A stretch of DNA of 64,000 bases from Gilliamella bombi (GCF_900103255.1 NZ_FMWS01000017.1:19370-83369), one strand, 5' to 3'; counted from the stretch's first letter, positions 18,038 through 28,540 are shown. Translations and numbers: made by a program. The notes: generated by a model from the letters alone, not told the origin.

Positions 18038-19188
18038 TACATTGCAGCAACAATAGAATCACTAGGATAGCACCCTAGTACCTTAGTATATAAAGTCATT
18101 GATGCCAATTCTTTGAGAGCTGTTTGCATTTCATAAGAATGAATGTTACCTTGCAAATCGATATAAAACATCTCTTCCCAAGGCGTACCATGAATTGGGC
18201 GTGATTCAAGTTTAGTCATAACAATGTTATGGTTACGTAATACCGATAGCGCATCAACTAAAGCACCTGCTTGCTGACCTGTTTTCATGAGAATTGTGGT
18301 TTTAGCAGGGATTTGATCAGATACTTCTATTGGCTGACGAGCTAACACAATAAAACGAGTAATGTTTTCTTTTTGATTAGCAAAATTATGTTCAAGGACT
18401 TGTAGCCCATATAATTCACCACCATCTTTATTACCCATAGCTGCAACATTAGGTTGATTCAATTTAGCTACAGTTTCCATTGCTGATGAAGTACTATCGC
18501 AGTATATGATTTTCCAATGAGGATAGTTCTCTAAGAAGTTACTACATTGCTGGAATGGTTGTGGATGGCTATAAATAGTATCGATTTGCTCTAGCTGTGA
18601 ATTTTGTATAGCAAGAACACAATGATCAATAGGTAAAGAGAGCTCACCAATAATATGTAGATTAGTTTTTTGCAATAAATCATAAACTTCATTAATTGAG
18701 CCAGAACTTGAATTTTCTATTGGTAAAATTCCATAATCTACGGCATTATTTTCGACTTGTTCAAAAATCTCTTTAAAGGTTGAACAGCTTAATTCAATCA
18801 TTTCATCTAAGTGAGTGCTAGCATAGCGGCGAGCAGCAGAATGCGAATAAGATCCTTTGGGGCCTAAAAAGGCAACTTTGGCTGTGGTGATTGTGCTGAG
18901 ATTAAGCTTTTCTTGCAAGATTTTTTGTTGTAATAGTACAGAATCTTCAATAATTAATTGATATAAGCGTTTAATGAAAATATCATCAAGATGATAGTCT
19001 TTGCCTTCATTGATTAAGGCTCTGATAAGTGAACGCTCACGATCAATGTCGCGCACAGGAATGTTTGCTTCAATTTTCGTATGAATTACTTGCGTTGAAA
19101 GTTGGCGCCTCTGGGCAATAAGCTCTAACAATGTTTTATCTAATTTATTAATTTTATCTCGCAAAGATAATAAAGGATTTGTAGCCAT
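18037..19188 (-). CDS. pheA: Chorismate mutase/prephenate dehydratase (P-protein)
   Basis: Bifunctional enzyme for the first two phenylalanine-specific steps, chorismate to prephenate to phenylpyruvate. Of 383 residues (386 in E. coli), the AroQ chorismate mutase domain spans about 1-95, the dehydratase about 105-285 ([25 protein letters not shown]) and the ACT feedback domain about 295-383 with the ESRP phenylalanine-binding motif. There are only about 50 bp between the raiA terminator and the start, with no room for the pheL leader peptide and attenuator found in E. coli. Confidence 0.97.
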   Translation of the reverse strand: MATNPLLSLRDKINKLDKTLLELIAQRRQLSTQVIHTKIEANIPVRDIDRERSLIRALINEGKDYHLDDIFIKRLYQLIIEDSVLLQQKILQEKLNLSTITTAKVAFLGPKGSYSHSAARRYASTHLDEMIELSCSTFKEIFEQVENNAVDYGILPIENSSSGSINEVYDLLQKTNLHIIGELSLPIDHCVLAIQNSQLEQIDTIYSHPQPFQQCSNFLENYPHWKIIYCDSTSSAMETVAKLNQPNVAAMGNKDGGELYGLQVLEHNFANQKENITRFIVLARQPIEVSDQIPAKTTILMKTGQQAGALVDALSVLRNHNIVMTKLESRPIHGTPWEEMFYIDLQGNIHSYEMQTALKELASMTLYTKVLGCYPSDSIVAAM

Positions 19189-19232
19189 TTTTTATTAGTT
19201 ATTTAAAAAAGATAGTTTGTATTATAACAAGC

Positions 19233-19263
19233 AAAAAAATAAAGGCACCATCAAAGTGCCTTT
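19233..19263 (-). terminator. Terminator after raiA
   Basis: Stem AAAGGCAC / GTGCCTTT with a 7-nt loop; on the minus strand it is followed by ATTTTTTTGC. It separates raiA from pheA, both transcribed leftwards. Confidence 0.8.
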
Positions 19264-19288
19264 TTATTCAATCAAGAAAATTAACAAA

Positions 19289-19621
19289 TTAAATTTCTTC
19301 TTCTAATACTGCGTCTTTTATGCTGTTAACCGCACACCGAGATTCATTTTTGTGTTGTAGTTTATTAAGTTGTTTTTCAAGCTTATCAATAAGGTCATTT
19401 ATTGCAGCATACATATCAATATGTTTGGCAGAGGCAACTAATGAAGTTCCTTTGGTGGCAATTGTTGCATCAACAATAAATCCATCTGGTTCTTTCGATA
19501 AAATAAAATGAGGGTTGATTAACAGTGCTCTCCATTTATCTAACTTCGAAAATTTATCTTCTAGATAGCTACGAATAGCAGGGGTAACTTCCATTTGTTT
19601 ACTGGTAATACTTAAAGTCAT
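19289..19621 (-). CDS. raiA: Ribosome-associated inhibitor A (RaiA/YfiA)
   Basis: Stationary-phase and cold-stress protein that binds in the 30S decoding channel and stops translation. The 110 residues track E. coli RaiA (113), for example [29 protein letters not shown] and [12 protein letters not shown], and keep an acidic tail. The ATG at 19621 is used because AGGAGG lies 7 nt upstream; an in-frame ATG at 19636 falls before that site and would include it in the coding region. In E. coli raiA is likewise next to pheA. Confidence 0.95.
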   Translation of the reverse strand: MTLSITSKQMEVTPAIRSYLEDKFSKLDKWRALLINPHFILSKEPDGFIVDATIATKGTSLVASAKHIDMYAAINDLIDKLEKQLNKLQHKNESRCAVNSIKDAVLEEEI

Positions 19622-19879
19622 AATTGACCTCCTCATTTTTTATCAACAAAGTTAATTTTAATGTTGTTATTACATTGGCAAATTATTTTAGTCTCGTTAA
19701 TAAGATTTTTGTTTTTGCCTGATTTTTATTAGTTTAATTTTAAAATAGATTTCATTGACTAAATATTGCATAACATGTGGACGGGATGAAACTGATTTTA
19801 CCATGGTTTTAATATATACTGTATTAATAATTATTTAGTTTATCCTGTGTTATAGTAATTATTTAATAATGGGGACAAT

Positions 19880-20626
19880 GTGAGTTATTTAGATAATGTG
19901 AAGATTGTTTTGGTTGAAACATCTCATACAGGCAATATGGGCTCTGCTGCGAGAGCAATGAAAACCATGGGATTAACTAACCTTTGTTTAGTTAATCCGA
20001 TCATCAAGCCTGATTCTCAATCGATTTCGTTAGCTGCAGGTGCCAGTGATATTATAAAAAATGCACAAATCTTTTCTTCACTTGAACAAGCCATTGCTGA
20101 TTGTACTTTAGTGATTGGTACTAGTGCGCGTTCTCGTAGTTTACAGTGGCCATATTTAACTCCCAAAAAGTGTGGTGATAAGATTATTCAAGAAGCCTCA
20201 AATCTCCATACTCAAGTCGCTTTGGTATTTGGGCGTGAGCGTGTTGGTTTAACTAATGAAGAATTGCAAAAGTGCCATTATCATGTTGGAATTCCAGCTA
20301 ACCCTAGTTATAGTTCTTTAAATCTTGCCATGTCGGTACAGGTTTTGTGTTATGAAATTCGCATGTCAATGCTCAATCTTGAAGATCAGCAATCTGAAAA
20401 GGAAAATGAGAATATGGCTGAAACTGAGTTTCCTATAGATGCTGATATAGAGCGATTTTACCAGCATTTAGAACAAACTTTGTTACAGACAGGCTTTATT
20501 AATGCCAATCATCCAGGACAAATTATGGGGCGTTTGCGTCGATTATTTACACGTGCACGTATTGAACAACAGGAACTAAATATTTTGCGTGGCATTTTAA
20601 CTTCGATTAATAAAATTTTACATTGA
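19880..20626 (+). CDS. trmJ: tRNA (cytidine/uridine-2'-O-)-methyltransferase TrmJ
   Basis: SPOUT-class enzyme that 2'-O-methylates position 32 of several tRNAs. The 248 residues match E. coli TrmJ closely ([25 protein letters not shown] knot [32 protein letters not shown]), followed by a helical C-terminal extension. The start is GTG at 19880, because the overlapping ATG at 19878 runs straight into TGA. Confidence 0.94.
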   Translation: MSYLDNVKIVLVETSHTGNMGSAARAMKTMGLTNLCLVNPIIKPDSQSISLAAGASDIIKNAQIFSSLEQAIADCTLVIGTSARSRSLQWPYLTPKKCGDKIIQEASNLHTQVALVFGRERVGLTNEELQKCHYHVGIPANPSYSSLNLAMSVQVLCYEIRMSMLNLEDQQSEKENENMAETEFPIDADIERFYQHLEQTLLQTGFINANHPGQIMGRLRRLFTRARIEQQELNILRGILTSINKILH

Positions 20627-20639
20627 TGTCAAATAGAAA

Positions 20640-20667
20640 CACCCACAGATTTGTGGGTGCTATTTTA
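20640..20667 (+). terminator. Terminator after trmJ
   Basis: Stem CACCCACA / TGTGGGTG with a GATT loop followed by CTATTTT. Confidence 0.65.
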
Positions 20668-20727
20668 AGGTTGATACTGTTTAATGTAGTATCTTATCTA
20701 TTAATCAAAATATCAATTCTAAGTATG

Positions 20728-22125
20728 TTAGCTTTTAGCTTTTTTGCGCCATGTTGTGCCGTTTGCACTATCTTCAAGAACAATATTCATTGCATTTAGT
20801 TTGTCACGAGCTTCATCGGCCTGAGACCAATTTTTGCTTGCTCTTGCTTCGTTACGTTGTTTTATTAATGCTTCTACTAATGCTACATCAACATCATCTT
20901 GCTTATCACCTTGTAAAAATTTAACAGGATCTTGCTCTAATAATCCAAGTACTGCTGATAAATAACGTAACTCAGCTGCTAATTCATTAGCAAGTTGCAT
21001 ATTATTATCGGCTTTGGCTTTGTTTATTTCACGAGCCAAGTCAAAAAGCGTTGAATAAGCTTCTGGTGTATTAAAGTCATCATCCATGGCGTTACAAAAC
21101 TGGCGATAATAATTACTGTCAGGTGTCGTATATGGATGATTCGCATCAGTATCACGCAAGGCTGTATATAGTCGCTCAAGTGCCATTCTTGCTTGTTTTA
21201 AATTATCTTCACTATAATTTAACTGACTACGATAATGACCAGATAGTAAGAAATAACGTACTGTTTCAGCATCATAATGCTTTAATACATCGCGAATAGT
21301 GAAAAAATTATTGAGTGATTTTGACATTTTTTCTTGGTCGATCATTACCATACCAGAGTGCATCCAGTAATTTACATATTGACCGTTATGCGCACAGGTT
21401 GATTGGGCAATTTCGTTTTCATGATGCGGAAACATTAAATCTGAACCACCACCGTGAATATCAAAGTGATTGCCTAATTGATAGCTGTTCATTGCTGAAC
21501 ATTCAATGTGCCAACCAGGGCGACCTTTACCCCATGGTGAATCCCAACTTGGTTCGTTAGGTTTTGACATTTTCCATAATACAAAATCCATTGGATTTTG
21601 TTTAACATCAACAACTTCAACTCGAGCACCAGCTTGTAATTGTTCTAAATTTTGGCGAGATAAAATACCGTAATTCGGATCGCTGTCTACCGAAAACATG
21701 ACATCACCATTATTGGCAATATATGCATGTTTTTTTTCGAGAAGCTCTTCAACTAATTTGATGATTTGTGACATATGATGAGTTGCACGAGGCTCTATAT
21801 CAGGCCGACGAATATTTAGTGCATCAAAATCGGTATACATTTCTTGTAGCATTCTATCTGTAAGTTGATCACAGGTTTCACCATTTTCGAACGCACGTCT
21901 AATTATTTTGTCATCAACATCAGTAATATTACGAACATAAGTTAAATCGTAACCTAAAAAACGTAAATAACGTGCGACAACATCGAAAGCAACGAAAGTA
22001 CGTCCGTGACCAATATGACAAAGATCGTAAATTGTCACTCCACAAACATAGAGTCCAACTTTATTAGGGGTAATTGGTTGAAATATTTCTTTTTCTCGTG
22101 TTAATGTATTGAATATTTTTAACAT
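20728..22125 (-). CDS. cysS: Cysteinyl-tRNA synthetase
   Basis: Class I aminoacyl-tRNA synthetase that charges tRNA-Cys. The 465 residues (461 in E. coli) carry the HIGH motif at about 37-40, the zinc-ligand cysteine C28, the zinc-site segment GWHIECSAM with [15 protein letters not shown], and KMSKS at about 268-272. The C-terminal anticodon-binding region is complete. It is a single-gene unit. Confidence 0.97.
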   Translation of the reverse strand: MLKIFNTLTREKEIFQPITPNKVGLYVCGVTIYDLCHIGHGRTFVAFDVVARYLRFLGYDLTYVRNITDVDDKIIRRAFENGETCDQLTDRMLQEMYTDFDALNIRRPDIEPRATHHMSQIIKLVEELLEKKHAYIANNGDVMFSVDSDPNYGILSRQNLEQLQAGARVEVVDVKQNPMDFVLWKMSKPNEPSWDSPWGKGRPGWHIECSAMNSYQLGNHFDIHGGGSDLMFPHHENEIAQSTCAHNGQYVNYWMHSGMVMIDQEKMSKSLNNFFTIRDVLKHYDAETVRYFLLSGHYRSQLNYSEDNLKQARMALERLYTALRDTDANHPYTTPDSNYYRQFCNAMDDDFNTPEAYSTLFDLAREINKAKADNNMQLANELAAELRYLSAVLGLLEQDPVKFLQGDKQDDVDVALVEALIKQRNEARASKNWSQADEARDKLNAMNIVLEDSANGTTWRKKAKS

Positions 22126-22332
22126 TATAATCTACAGGGTAAAATTGATGGATTTTGTTAGATAATATAACAAAATTCTGGATATGACGAAATTACTTAT
22201 TAAGAACTTTGTAAGCAAAATTGAGAAAATGCGTATAACAATATAACTGAATTAAATTTGTTGAGTTTGTATAGATGTTTTTAAGGTTGATGATAAGAAA
22301 TATGATGTACTATAAATACAAACCTTAATCTT

Positions 22333-22365
22333 ATTTAAATTGGCGGTTTACCCGCCAATTTAAAT
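22333..22365 (-). terminator. Strong inverted repeat after the GlsB-type gene
   Basis: Perfect 14-bp arms ATTTAAATTGGCGG / CCGCCAATTTAAAT with a 5-nt loop, 10 bp past the stop of the small membrane-protein gene. The U-run is poor, so I rate it a probable rather than certain terminator. Confidence 0.5.
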
Positions 22366-22374
22366 TAAAATAAC

Positions 22375-22620
22375 TTATTGTTTTAAATGGCGATAGATAT
22401 AAATGAGTATAATCGACCCAAGTACTGAAATTAACAAACTAGGGAAATTAAATCCAGTTACACTACCCCAACCAAAGAAGGTGCTAATATACCCACCCAC
22501 TAAGGCTCCTGCTATGCCTAATAAAATAGTTTTAAAAACCCCTACACGTCCTAGTGGCATAAAAAACTTTGCAATCCAGCCGGCAATTAATCCTAGAATA
22601 ACCCAACTTATAATACCCAT
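22375..22620 (-). CDS. GlsB/YeaQ/YmgE family small membrane protein
   Basis: Transglycosylase-associated-protein family (three-span, glycine-rich), often linked to envelope or general stress; its biochemical role is not settled. The 81 residues form three membrane helices with the family motifs LGLIAGWIAKFFMP and ILLGIAGALVGGYI. A ribosome-binding site GGAAATT precedes the ATG. It stands alone between cysS and lysC. Confidence 0.85.
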   Translation of the reverse strand: MGIISWVILGLIAGWIAKFFMPLGRVGVFKTILLGIAGALVGGYISTFFGWGSVTGFNFPSLLISVLGSIILIYIYRHLKQ

Positions 22621-22925
22621 GATAATTTCCTTCTTTTATTGAAATTAATTTTAGTTTACTCAAATAAATAAAAAAATCTAACAGATGTTGATGCTCAATG
22701 TAATAGTTTTAATCAATTGATTAAAAATAATAAATGACGGTAAATTTTTTAATAATCAATGAATAAGGATTTGGTAGGTAAATGCTGTTGGTAATTTGTT
22801 ATCTTATGATTTTTTTAATTAAAATTAAAGTATTTGACCATGTTTCCAACTCTGGACATATACTTGATGAATATAGGAAGATAACTAAACGTAATTAAAA
22901 GGGAGGTTTAATCTCCCTTTATATA
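22621..22925. other. Spacer between lysC and the GlsB-type gene
   Basis: About 305 bp with no gene I would call. It holds the promoter of the small membrane-protein gene at the left and the lysC terminator at the right; nothing else stands out. Confidence 0.5.
22894..22920 (-). terminator. Terminator after lysC
   Basis: Stem AAAGGGAG / CTCCCTTT with a 7-nt loop just past the lysC stop. On the minus strand it is followed by TTAATTA. Confidence 0.65.
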
Positions 22926-24290
22926 TTATTGTTCGAAAATTGTTTTATGTAGAATTTTAATAATTGACTCGGCATCATTGCTTTTTGCTAATAAACAAAG
23001 ATTGTGAGTACTTGCCCCATAACAGCAAAGCCTAATAATAAATTCATCTAATACACCAAACACTTCTTTTGCAATGCCTCTGGTTGAGGTTAGGTTATTA
23101 CCAATAATAGCAATGAGAGCTAAATCTTCCTCAATATCGACATGACAAACGGTTGATAATTCATCAAATAATTCTTTTGTTAATAAACTGTTTCCGTTGG
23201 TATTGGTACCTGTAGTGTCGATTGTTAGTGCAATACTTACTTCTGATGTAGTTACTAAATCAACCGAAATGTTATGCTTAGCTAATATCGTAAACACATT
23301 TGCAAGAAAGCCTTGTGCATGTAGCATATTTAAACTGGTTAGTGTTAGTAAGGTTTGTTTACGACGTAACGCCAATGCTCTGAAAACAGGTAATTTAGAT
23401 GTGATGCTATTAGTGCTATAAACAATAGTTCCTCCATCTTGTGGCGCTTTACTTGAACCAACAAAGACTGGTATATTGCTACGTACAGCTGGGACTAGCG
23501 TTGCTGGGTGTAGTACTTTTGCTCCAAACGTTGCCATTTCGGTCGCCTCCGCAAAAGATATTTCATCAATGCGTTTAGCTGCTGGAGTAATGCGAGGGTC
23601 GTTAGTATAAATTCCAGCAACATCAGTCCAAATATCAATTTGAGTTGCACCCAATGCTTCACCTAGTAAAGCTGCTGTATAGTCACTTCCACCTCGTCCT
23701 AAAGTAGTGGTTTTTCCAGAACTTTCACTGCCAATAAACCCTTGTGTTACAATGACACAACTATTGTCTAGTGACTTTAAATGGGCACAACAAAGCTGTT
23801 TAATATCTTCAATTTTAGGTGTTGCTTTACCAAAGTTATTATTGGTGCGCATAACTTTTCGTACGTCAAACCACATGGCTTTTTTCTGTTTTTCTTTTAA
23901 TATTTCGACAAACAGTTTTGAAGACATAATTTCACCGTGGCTAACAAGCTCATCGGTTAACGCAGGTGATGTTGCTAAGCTTGCCGCTTCTGACAATGAG
24001 GCTATATTGGCAATGATTTGGTCAATTTCAGCACGTAGTTTTGGATTTTCAGGTAATTGTTCTAGAATGTTGTATTGGATAGATTGAATTTTCGCAATAT
24101 GTTGAGATCTTACTTCAGCGTCACGTCCTTCTGCTAATGCAACTAACAAATTTGTTACGCCAGCGGAGGCTGATAATACAACAACCTTTACGTTAGGGTT
24201 AGCTATTACAATATTGGCACTATTAACCATTGCTGGATAATCGGCAACACTAGTACCACCAAATTTAGCTATTATAAATGATGTTTCCAT
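22926..24290 (-). CDS. lysC: Lysine-sensitive aspartokinase III
   Basis: Phosphorylates aspartate, the first step toward lysine, methionine and threonine. The 454 residues (449 in E. coli) have the kinase motif KFGGTSVAD (about 9-17), LATSPALTDELVSHGE, TTTLGRGGSDYTAALL, and two C-terminal ACT domains that bind lysine. It lacks a fused homoserine dehydrogenase, which separates it from ThrA and MetL. The lysine riboswitch upstream confirms the lysine-specific isozyme. Confidence 0.97.
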   Translation of the reverse strand: METSFIIAKFGGTSVADYPAMVNSANIVIANPNVKVVVLSASAGVTNLLVALAEGRDAEVRSQHIAKIQSIQYNILEQLPENPKLRAEIDQIIANIASLSEAASLATSPALTDELVSHGEIMSSKLFVEILKEKQKKAMWFDVRKVMRTNNNFGKATPKIEDIKQLCCAHLKSLDNSCVIVTQGFIGSESSGKTTTLGRGGSDYTAALLGEALGATQIDIWTDVAGIYTNDPRITPAAKRIDEISFAEATEMATFGAKVLHPATLVPAVRSNIPVFVGSSKAPQDGGTIVYSTNSITSKLPVFRALALRRKQTLLTLTSLNMLHAQGFLANVFTILAKHNISVDLVTTSEVSIALTIDTTGTNTNGNSLLTKELFDELSTVCHVDIEEDLALIAIIGNNLTSTRGIAKEVFGVLDEFIIRLCCYGASTHNLCLLAKSNDAESIIKILHKTIFEQ

Positions 24291-24365
24291 GGATTCCTCA
24301 TATTAAAAATTTTTATTTTTAACAGAGTTAGAGCGGGCATGTTCTATTTACAATTAAAAAGTACA

Positions 24366-24543
24366 AACCATGAAGCGCTCCACCTGTTAAGGTGACAACC
24401 CAAGGGATTCAGCCCTTGCAGTCGATTTAATTACTTCTGGATGAGTAATCAAACCTCGGCATTACGTCCCCTCGATCATTTATTAGTGGTTCCAGTCCCT
24501 AAAATGACTTACCTGAGTAATGCGCCTCTTCGTTTTGCAACTT
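24366..24543 (-). promoter_or_regulatory. Lysine riboswitch in the lysC leader
   Basis: The minus-strand leader contains, in order, the conserved lysine-riboswitch blocks GAAGAGGCGC, AGGGACTGG, GAGGGGACGTAATGCCGAGG, AGGGCTGAATCCCTTGGG, TTGTCACC and GGTGGAGCGCTTC, which line up with the E. coli lysC leader. About 75 nt separate it from the ATG. No convincing terminator follows, so control is more likely at translation start (GAGG before the ATG) or by Rho, as in E. coli; that part is inference. Confidence 0.93.
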
Positions 24544-24646
24544 CTGTTACGAAATCAGCACTATATAGGATTAACGATTTTATTAATTGTGTCAATAGGT
24601 TAAAAGTTAAAAATTATTTAGTTGTAATATGGCAAAATGGAAAGAT

Positions 24647-25105
24647 CTATAGCTCTCGTTCAAACAATTCAATAATAGTTTGATATAATTTTTTTACAGT
24701 ACATTCTTTAGTTGGTGTACTAAAGATTGTATCATCACCAGCAATTGAACCTAAAATACCTTCCGATTTACCAATTGAGTCTAGTAATCGAGCAATGAGT
24801 TGAGCTGCGCCTGGGCTAGTACGTATCACCACCATTGAGCTATTGAAATCAATATCAATCACTAAGTTTTTTAATGGGCTACTAGTTGTTGGTACGCTTA
24901 TTTCTGCAGGTAAACAATAGACCATTTCGGATTTTGCATTTCTGGTTCTTACCGCACCAAATTTGGTTAGCATACGTGAAACTTTTGATTGATTAATGTT
25001 ATCAAATCCTTGTTCTTGTAACGCTTGTACGATTTCTACTTGTGAACTAAACTTCTCTTGACGAAGCATCTCTTTAAATGTTTTTGTGAGATTAGCTTGT
25101 TTCAT
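24647..25105 (-). CDS. argR: Arginine repressor ArgR
   Basis: Hexameric, arginine-dependent repressor of arginine biosynthesis and cofactor for plasmid cer recombination in E. coli. The 152 residues (156 in E. coli) contain the winged HTH with [18 protein letters not shown] (about 34-51), and the C-terminal arginine-binding core with [14 protein letters not shown] and [14 protein letters not shown] [10 protein letters not shown]. No mdh gene lies beside it, unlike in E. coli. Confidence 0.97.
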   Translation of the reverse strand: MKQANLTKTFKEMLRQEKFSSQVEIVQALQEQGFDNINQSKVSRMLTKFGAVRTRNAKSEMVYCLPAEISVPTTSSPLKNLVIDIDFNSSMVVIRTSPGAAQLIARLLDSIGKSEGILGSIAGDDTIFSTPTKECTVKKLYQTIIELFEREL

Positions 25106-25238
25106 AATGTTCCTTGGCTTCTAATTTGTTACTCTTTACTACTAATAAATGTCGTTATAAGACTGATAATAAAGTCTAATTGATAATTAAATCAAAATAA
25201 CTACGACCAATTTTAATGTATCAGTAGCAATTATTATA

Positions 25239-25272
25239 TACATAATTATGCGTTAAATATGCATAAAATTAA
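25239..25272 (-). promoter_or_regulatory. Possible pair of ARG boxes upstream of argR
   Basis: TACATAATTATGCG (25239-25252) and ATGCATAAAATTAA (25259-25272) each resemble the ArgR half-operator and are 20 bp apart centre to centre, near the usual 21 bp. They lie about 135-165 bp before the argR start. The match is imperfect, so this is tentative. Confidence 0.3.
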
Positions 25273-25847
25273 AGTGTTGATTTAATAGCATCCTTCGGTC
25301 TATAAGATTTCACTATTTGGTCATAGGTTTCAATATAAGGTCCTTCTAGTAGTTGTATACAATAAGGGATACTAGCAAATATGCCACTCACAATAACATT
25401 ACCTTGATCATCTTTAACACCCTCAAGTGTTTCTTTAATTGATTTTGGCCTACCAGGTAGGTTGATGATTAGACATTTTTTGCGAATAACACCAACTTGC
25501 CTAGATAAAATAGCAGTTGGTACAAAATGTAAACTGATCTGACGCATCTGTTCGCCATAACCTGGCATTACACGATCAGCGATTGCTAATGTTGCATCAG
25601 GCGTTACGTCTCTAGTCGCAGGGCCTGTGCCACCAGTAGTTAAAATTAAATGGCAATGTTGACTATCAACAAGTTCACATAATGTTTGTTCAATAACAAC
25701 TTGTTCATCTGGAATAATATGGTTTTCGGTTGTAAATGGTGTTTTCAGTGCTGTTTGCAACCATGATATTAATGATGGTATGCCTTCATCTTGATAAATG
25801 CCACTTGATGCTCTATCTGACACTGAAACTAATCCAATCTTAAACAT
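25269..25847 (-). CDS. mog: Molybdopterin adenylyltransferase MogA
   Basis: Adenylates molybdopterin before molybdenum insertion in molybdenum-cofactor synthesis. The 192 residues (195 in E. coli) match through LVSVSDRASSGIYQDEGIP, the nucleotide-binding TTGGTGPATRDVTPDAT (about 71-87) and ISLHFVPTAILSRQVGVIR. No other moa or moe genes are nearby. Confidence 0.94.
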   Translation of the reverse strand: MFKIGLVSVSDRASSGIYQDEGIPSLISWLQTALKTPFTTENHIIPDEQVVIEQTLCELVDSQHCHLILTTGGTGPATRDVTPDATLAIADRVMPGYGEQMRQISLHFVPTAILSRQVGVIRKKCLIINLPGRPKSIKETLEGVKDDQGNVIVSGIFASIPYCIQLLEGPYIETYDQIVKSYRPKDAIKSTL

Positions 25848-26067
25848 GATACTTATTCCTTAAGCAATAACTTAGACGCAGAATGATAATTAAAGATACG
25901 TTATTAGTATTTAATTAATAATATGTGTTTTATTTTAGAAATTATAATTTATTTATATTGATATAAATAAAACTAAAAAGCTCTTTACAATGATTGATTA
26001 TATTGTCGATTCATTAAACATGATATCATATTATTAAAATAATAATTGATTCACTTAGGATATATTC

Positions 26068-27012
26068 ATGCTATCAATTCCTGCACTTGAGTTAATCTCA
26101 CTCAAGAAAATCTATAAAAACGGTGTAGAAGCATTAAAAGGTATCGATTTAACTGTACAAGCAGGCGATTTTTATGCTTTGCTGGGACCAAATGGCGCTG
26201 GTAAATCAACAACAATAGGTATTATTAGTTCATTAGTGACTAAAACTTGCGGGCAAGTAAAAATCTTTGGTTACGACTTAGATACCGATATTGTAAATGC
26301 TAAAAGACAATTAGGGATTGTACCGCAAGAATTCAATTTTAACCAATTTGAAGAAGTGTTACAAATAGTCACTAATCAAGGTGGTTATTATGGATTGCCC
26401 CGAAAAATCGCATTAGAGCGAGCCGAAAAATATTTGCGAGTTTTAGATTTGTGGGATAAACGTCATAGTCGAGCTAACATGCTATCAGGTGGAATGAAAA
26501 GGCGATTAATGATAGCCAGAGCTCTCGTGCATGAACCTAAATTATTAATTCTTGATGAGCCGACTGCAGGCGTTGATATTGAATTACGCCGTTCTATGTG
26601 GGATTTTTTACGTGAAATCAATCGTCAAGGTATCACAATTATTTTAACTACACATTATTTAGAAGAGGCAGAAATGCTCTGTAGAAATATTGGTATTATT
26701 CAGAGCGGCAAATTGATAGCAAACTCATCAATGCGTGAGCTATTGGCGGAAAGCCAATCTGAAACAATTGTTATTGATTATGTGGCAACGCCTAAGCCGA
26801 TTGAGTTAAATGGCTATAATTATTTCGATGTTGAGCCTGGGATGTTGGAAGTGAAAGTAGATAAACAAAATGGATTAAATCAATTATTTGAACAATTAAA
26901 TAAACAAAATATTAAAGTTATCAGCGTACGAAATAAAGCGAATCGATTAGAAGAGTTATTTGTTGAGCTGTTGCATAGTGATACTAAACAAAAAGGTGGC
27001 ATTAATGAATAA
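26068..27012 (+). CDS. yadG: ABC transporter ATP-binding protein YadG
   Basis: ATPase of a two-gene ABC-2 type exporter of unknown substrate. The 314 residues (308 in E. coli YadG) show Walker A GPNGAGKS (about 43-50), Q-loop VPQEFNFN, signature LSGGMKRR (about 142-149) and Walker B LLILDEPTAGVD. The C-terminal extension NKANRLEELFVELL is shared with E. coli. The last 8 bases overlap the start of yadH. Confidence 0.92.
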   Translation: MLSIPALELISLKKIYKNGVEALKGIDLTVQAGDFYALLGPNGAGKSTTIGIISSLVTKTCGQVKIFGYDLDTDIVNAKRQLGIVPQEFNFNQFEEVLQIVTNQGGYYGLPRKIALERAEKYLRVLDLWDKRHSRANMLSGGMKRRLMIARALVHEPKLLILDEPTAGVDIELRRSMWDFLREINRQGITIILTTHYLEEAEMLCRNIGIIQSGKLIANSSMRELLAESQSETIVIDYVATPKPIELNGYNYFDVEPGMLEVKVDKQNGLNQLFEQLNKQNIKVISVRNKANRLEELFVELLHSDTKQKGGINE

Positions 27013-27775
27013 TTTATATTGGATTGCCTTAAAAAGTATTTGGCGTAAAGAAGTGACCCGATTTTTAAGAATTTGGATTCAAACCTTAATTCCACCTGTT
27101 ATTACCATGTCTCTTTATTTTATTATCTTTGGTAATTTAATTGGCTCTCGTGTTGGCGACATGGGCGGTTTTAGCTATATGGAATTTATTGTTCCAGGCT
27201 TAATAATGATGTCAGTAATTACTAATTCCTATACCAATGTTTGTTCATCCTTTTTTAGTGCTAAATTTCAACGTAACATTGAAGAAATATTGGTGGCACC
27301 AGTACCAACAAATATTCTTATTCTAGGATATGTCGGTGGTGGTGTGATGCGCGGTATTTTAACGGGTATTTTGGTTACTGTTGTATCGCTATTCTTTGTT
27401 CGCTTCGATGTACATTCTTGGTTGTTTGTTATTTTTACATTGCTATTGACCTCAATTTTATTTTCATTAGCTGGTCTACTCAATGCAGTATTTGCCAAGA
27501 CGTTTGATGATATAAGCATTATTCCAACATTTGTGTTAACACCATTAACTTATCTAGGCGGTGTTTTTTATTCAATTACAATGCTACCAACATTTTGGCA
27601 ATGGGTATCGAAAATTAATCCCATTGTTTATATGATTAATGGTTTTCGTTATGGATTTTTGGGAGTGTCAGATGTGCCATTATGGATCACATTTTCAATG
27701 CTTATTTTATTTGTAACTGTACTTTATGTAATTGCATGGCGACTGATTGATAGTGGACTAGGATTGAGAAGTTAA
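27005..27775 (+). CDS. yadH: ABC-2 type permease YadH
   Basis: Membrane partner of YadG with six predicted helices. From the ATG at 27005 the protein is 256 residues, the same as E. coli YadH, and begins MNNLYWIALKSIW against MMHLYWVALKSIW. A longer in-frame start at 26960 lies within yadG and has no family support. The 8-nt overlap with yadG implies translational coupling. The substrate is unknown. Confidence 0.93.
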   Translation: MNNLYWIALKSIWRKEVTRFLRIWIQTLIPPVITMSLYFIIFGNLIGSRVGDMGGFSYMEFIVPGLIMMSVITNSYTNVCSSFFSAKFQRNIEEILVAPVPTNILILGYVGGGVMRGILTGILVTVVSLFFVRFDVHSWLFVIFTLLLTSILFSLAGLLNAVFAKTFDDISIIPTFVLTPLTYLGGVFYSITMLPTFWQWVSKINPIVYMINGFRYGFLGVSDVPLWITFSMLILFVTVLYVIAWRLIDSGLGLRS

Positions 27776-27793
27776 TTAAAGCTAGGAAATAGT

Positions 27794-27833
27794 AATTATT
27801 ATTCCGCCGTATTGTATCGGCGGAATAATAATT
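27794..27833. terminator. Bidirectional terminator between yadH and eda
   Basis: Perfect 16-bp stem AATTATTATTCCGCCG / CGGCGGAATAATAATT with an 8-nt loop between converging genes. The AT-rich lower stem serves as an A/U tract in both directions. Confidence 0.7.
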
Positions 27834-27835
27834 AG

Positions 27836-28474
27836 CTACTGTGCACCAGCAACAGCTTCCTTAGCCATCTCAGTGATTTTAGTAAAATCACCTTTTGCTA
27901 TGGCATCCGTTGGAATAAACCAAGTTCCACCAACACATAGTACATTATTAAGTGCCAAATAATCACGGTAGTTTTTAGGATTCACACCGCCTGTAGGGCA
28001 AAACTTCATGTATCCGCAAGGACCAGAAAATGCCTTTAATGCAGCAACTCCGCCATTGATTTCAGCTGGGAAGAATTTTAATGCCGTTAAACCATATTCT
28101 TGGGCTTTTAATAATTCAGAAATAGTTGCAATACCAGGAATAACAGGAATAGGGCCTGCAACTGCAGCTTCTAAAATAGCATCGGTAATTCCTGGTGTAA
28201 TAACAAACTCTACACCAGCTTCAGTAACTTGTTTTAGTTGTTCAACACTAGTTACTGTTCCTGCTCCTACAATTGCTTCAGGAACTTCTTTGCTGATTTT
28301 CTTAATTGCTTCAATCGCACAAGCTGTTCTTAACGTTACTTCTAGTACCTTCACTCCACCAGCAATAAGAGCTTTAGCTAGTGGTACAGCATCCTCAATT
28401 CGTTCAATAACGATAACCGGAACCACTGGTCCCATAGTTAAAATTTCTTCAGCACTTCGTTTCCATTTTTTCAT
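27836..28474 (-). CDS. eda: KHG/KDPG aldolase (Eda)
   Basis: Cleaves 2-keto-3-deoxy-6-phosphogluconate to pyruvate and glyceraldehyde-3-phosphate (Entner-Doudoroff and hexuronate pathways). The 212 residues (213 in E. coli) place the active-site residues at the same numbers: E45 in LEVTLRT and Schiff-base K133 in ALKFFPAE. edd is not adjacent, so its role here may be hexuronate or ketogluconate use. It lies 65 bp after accC but behind a hairpin. Confidence 0.96.
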   Translation of the reverse strand: MKKWKRSAEEILTMGPVVPVIVIERIEDAVPLAKALIAGGVKVLEVTLRTACAIEAIKKISKEVPEAIVGAGTVTSVEQLKQVTEAGVEFVITPGITDAILEAAVAGPIPVIPGIATISELLKAQEYGLTALKFFPAEINGGVAALKAFSGPCGYMKFCPTGGVNPKNYRDYLALNNVLCVGGTWFIPTDAIAKGDFTKITEMAKEAVAGAQ

Positions 28475-28509
28475 TTGTTTCTACCCATACCTTATTGATA
28501 CTATAAAGC

Positions 28510-28540
28510 AATAATCCCTAATAAATAGGGATTATTTTGT
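28510..28540 (-). terminator. Terminator after accC
   Basis: Stem AATAATCCCTA / TAGGGATTATT with a 5-nt loop between accC and eda. The T-tract on the minus strand is short (ATTGCTTT). Confidence 0.55.

Noticed and set aside
24590..24595. Perfect TTGACA on the minus strand as the lysC promoter
   Set aside because: The nearest good -10 (TATATA, 24562-24567) is 22 bp away, too far for a normal promoter; I could not settle the lysC start site.
28008..28514. 168-codon plus-strand frame across eda
   Set aside because: It is the antisense shadow of eda, which is a clear full-length enzyme on the minus strand.
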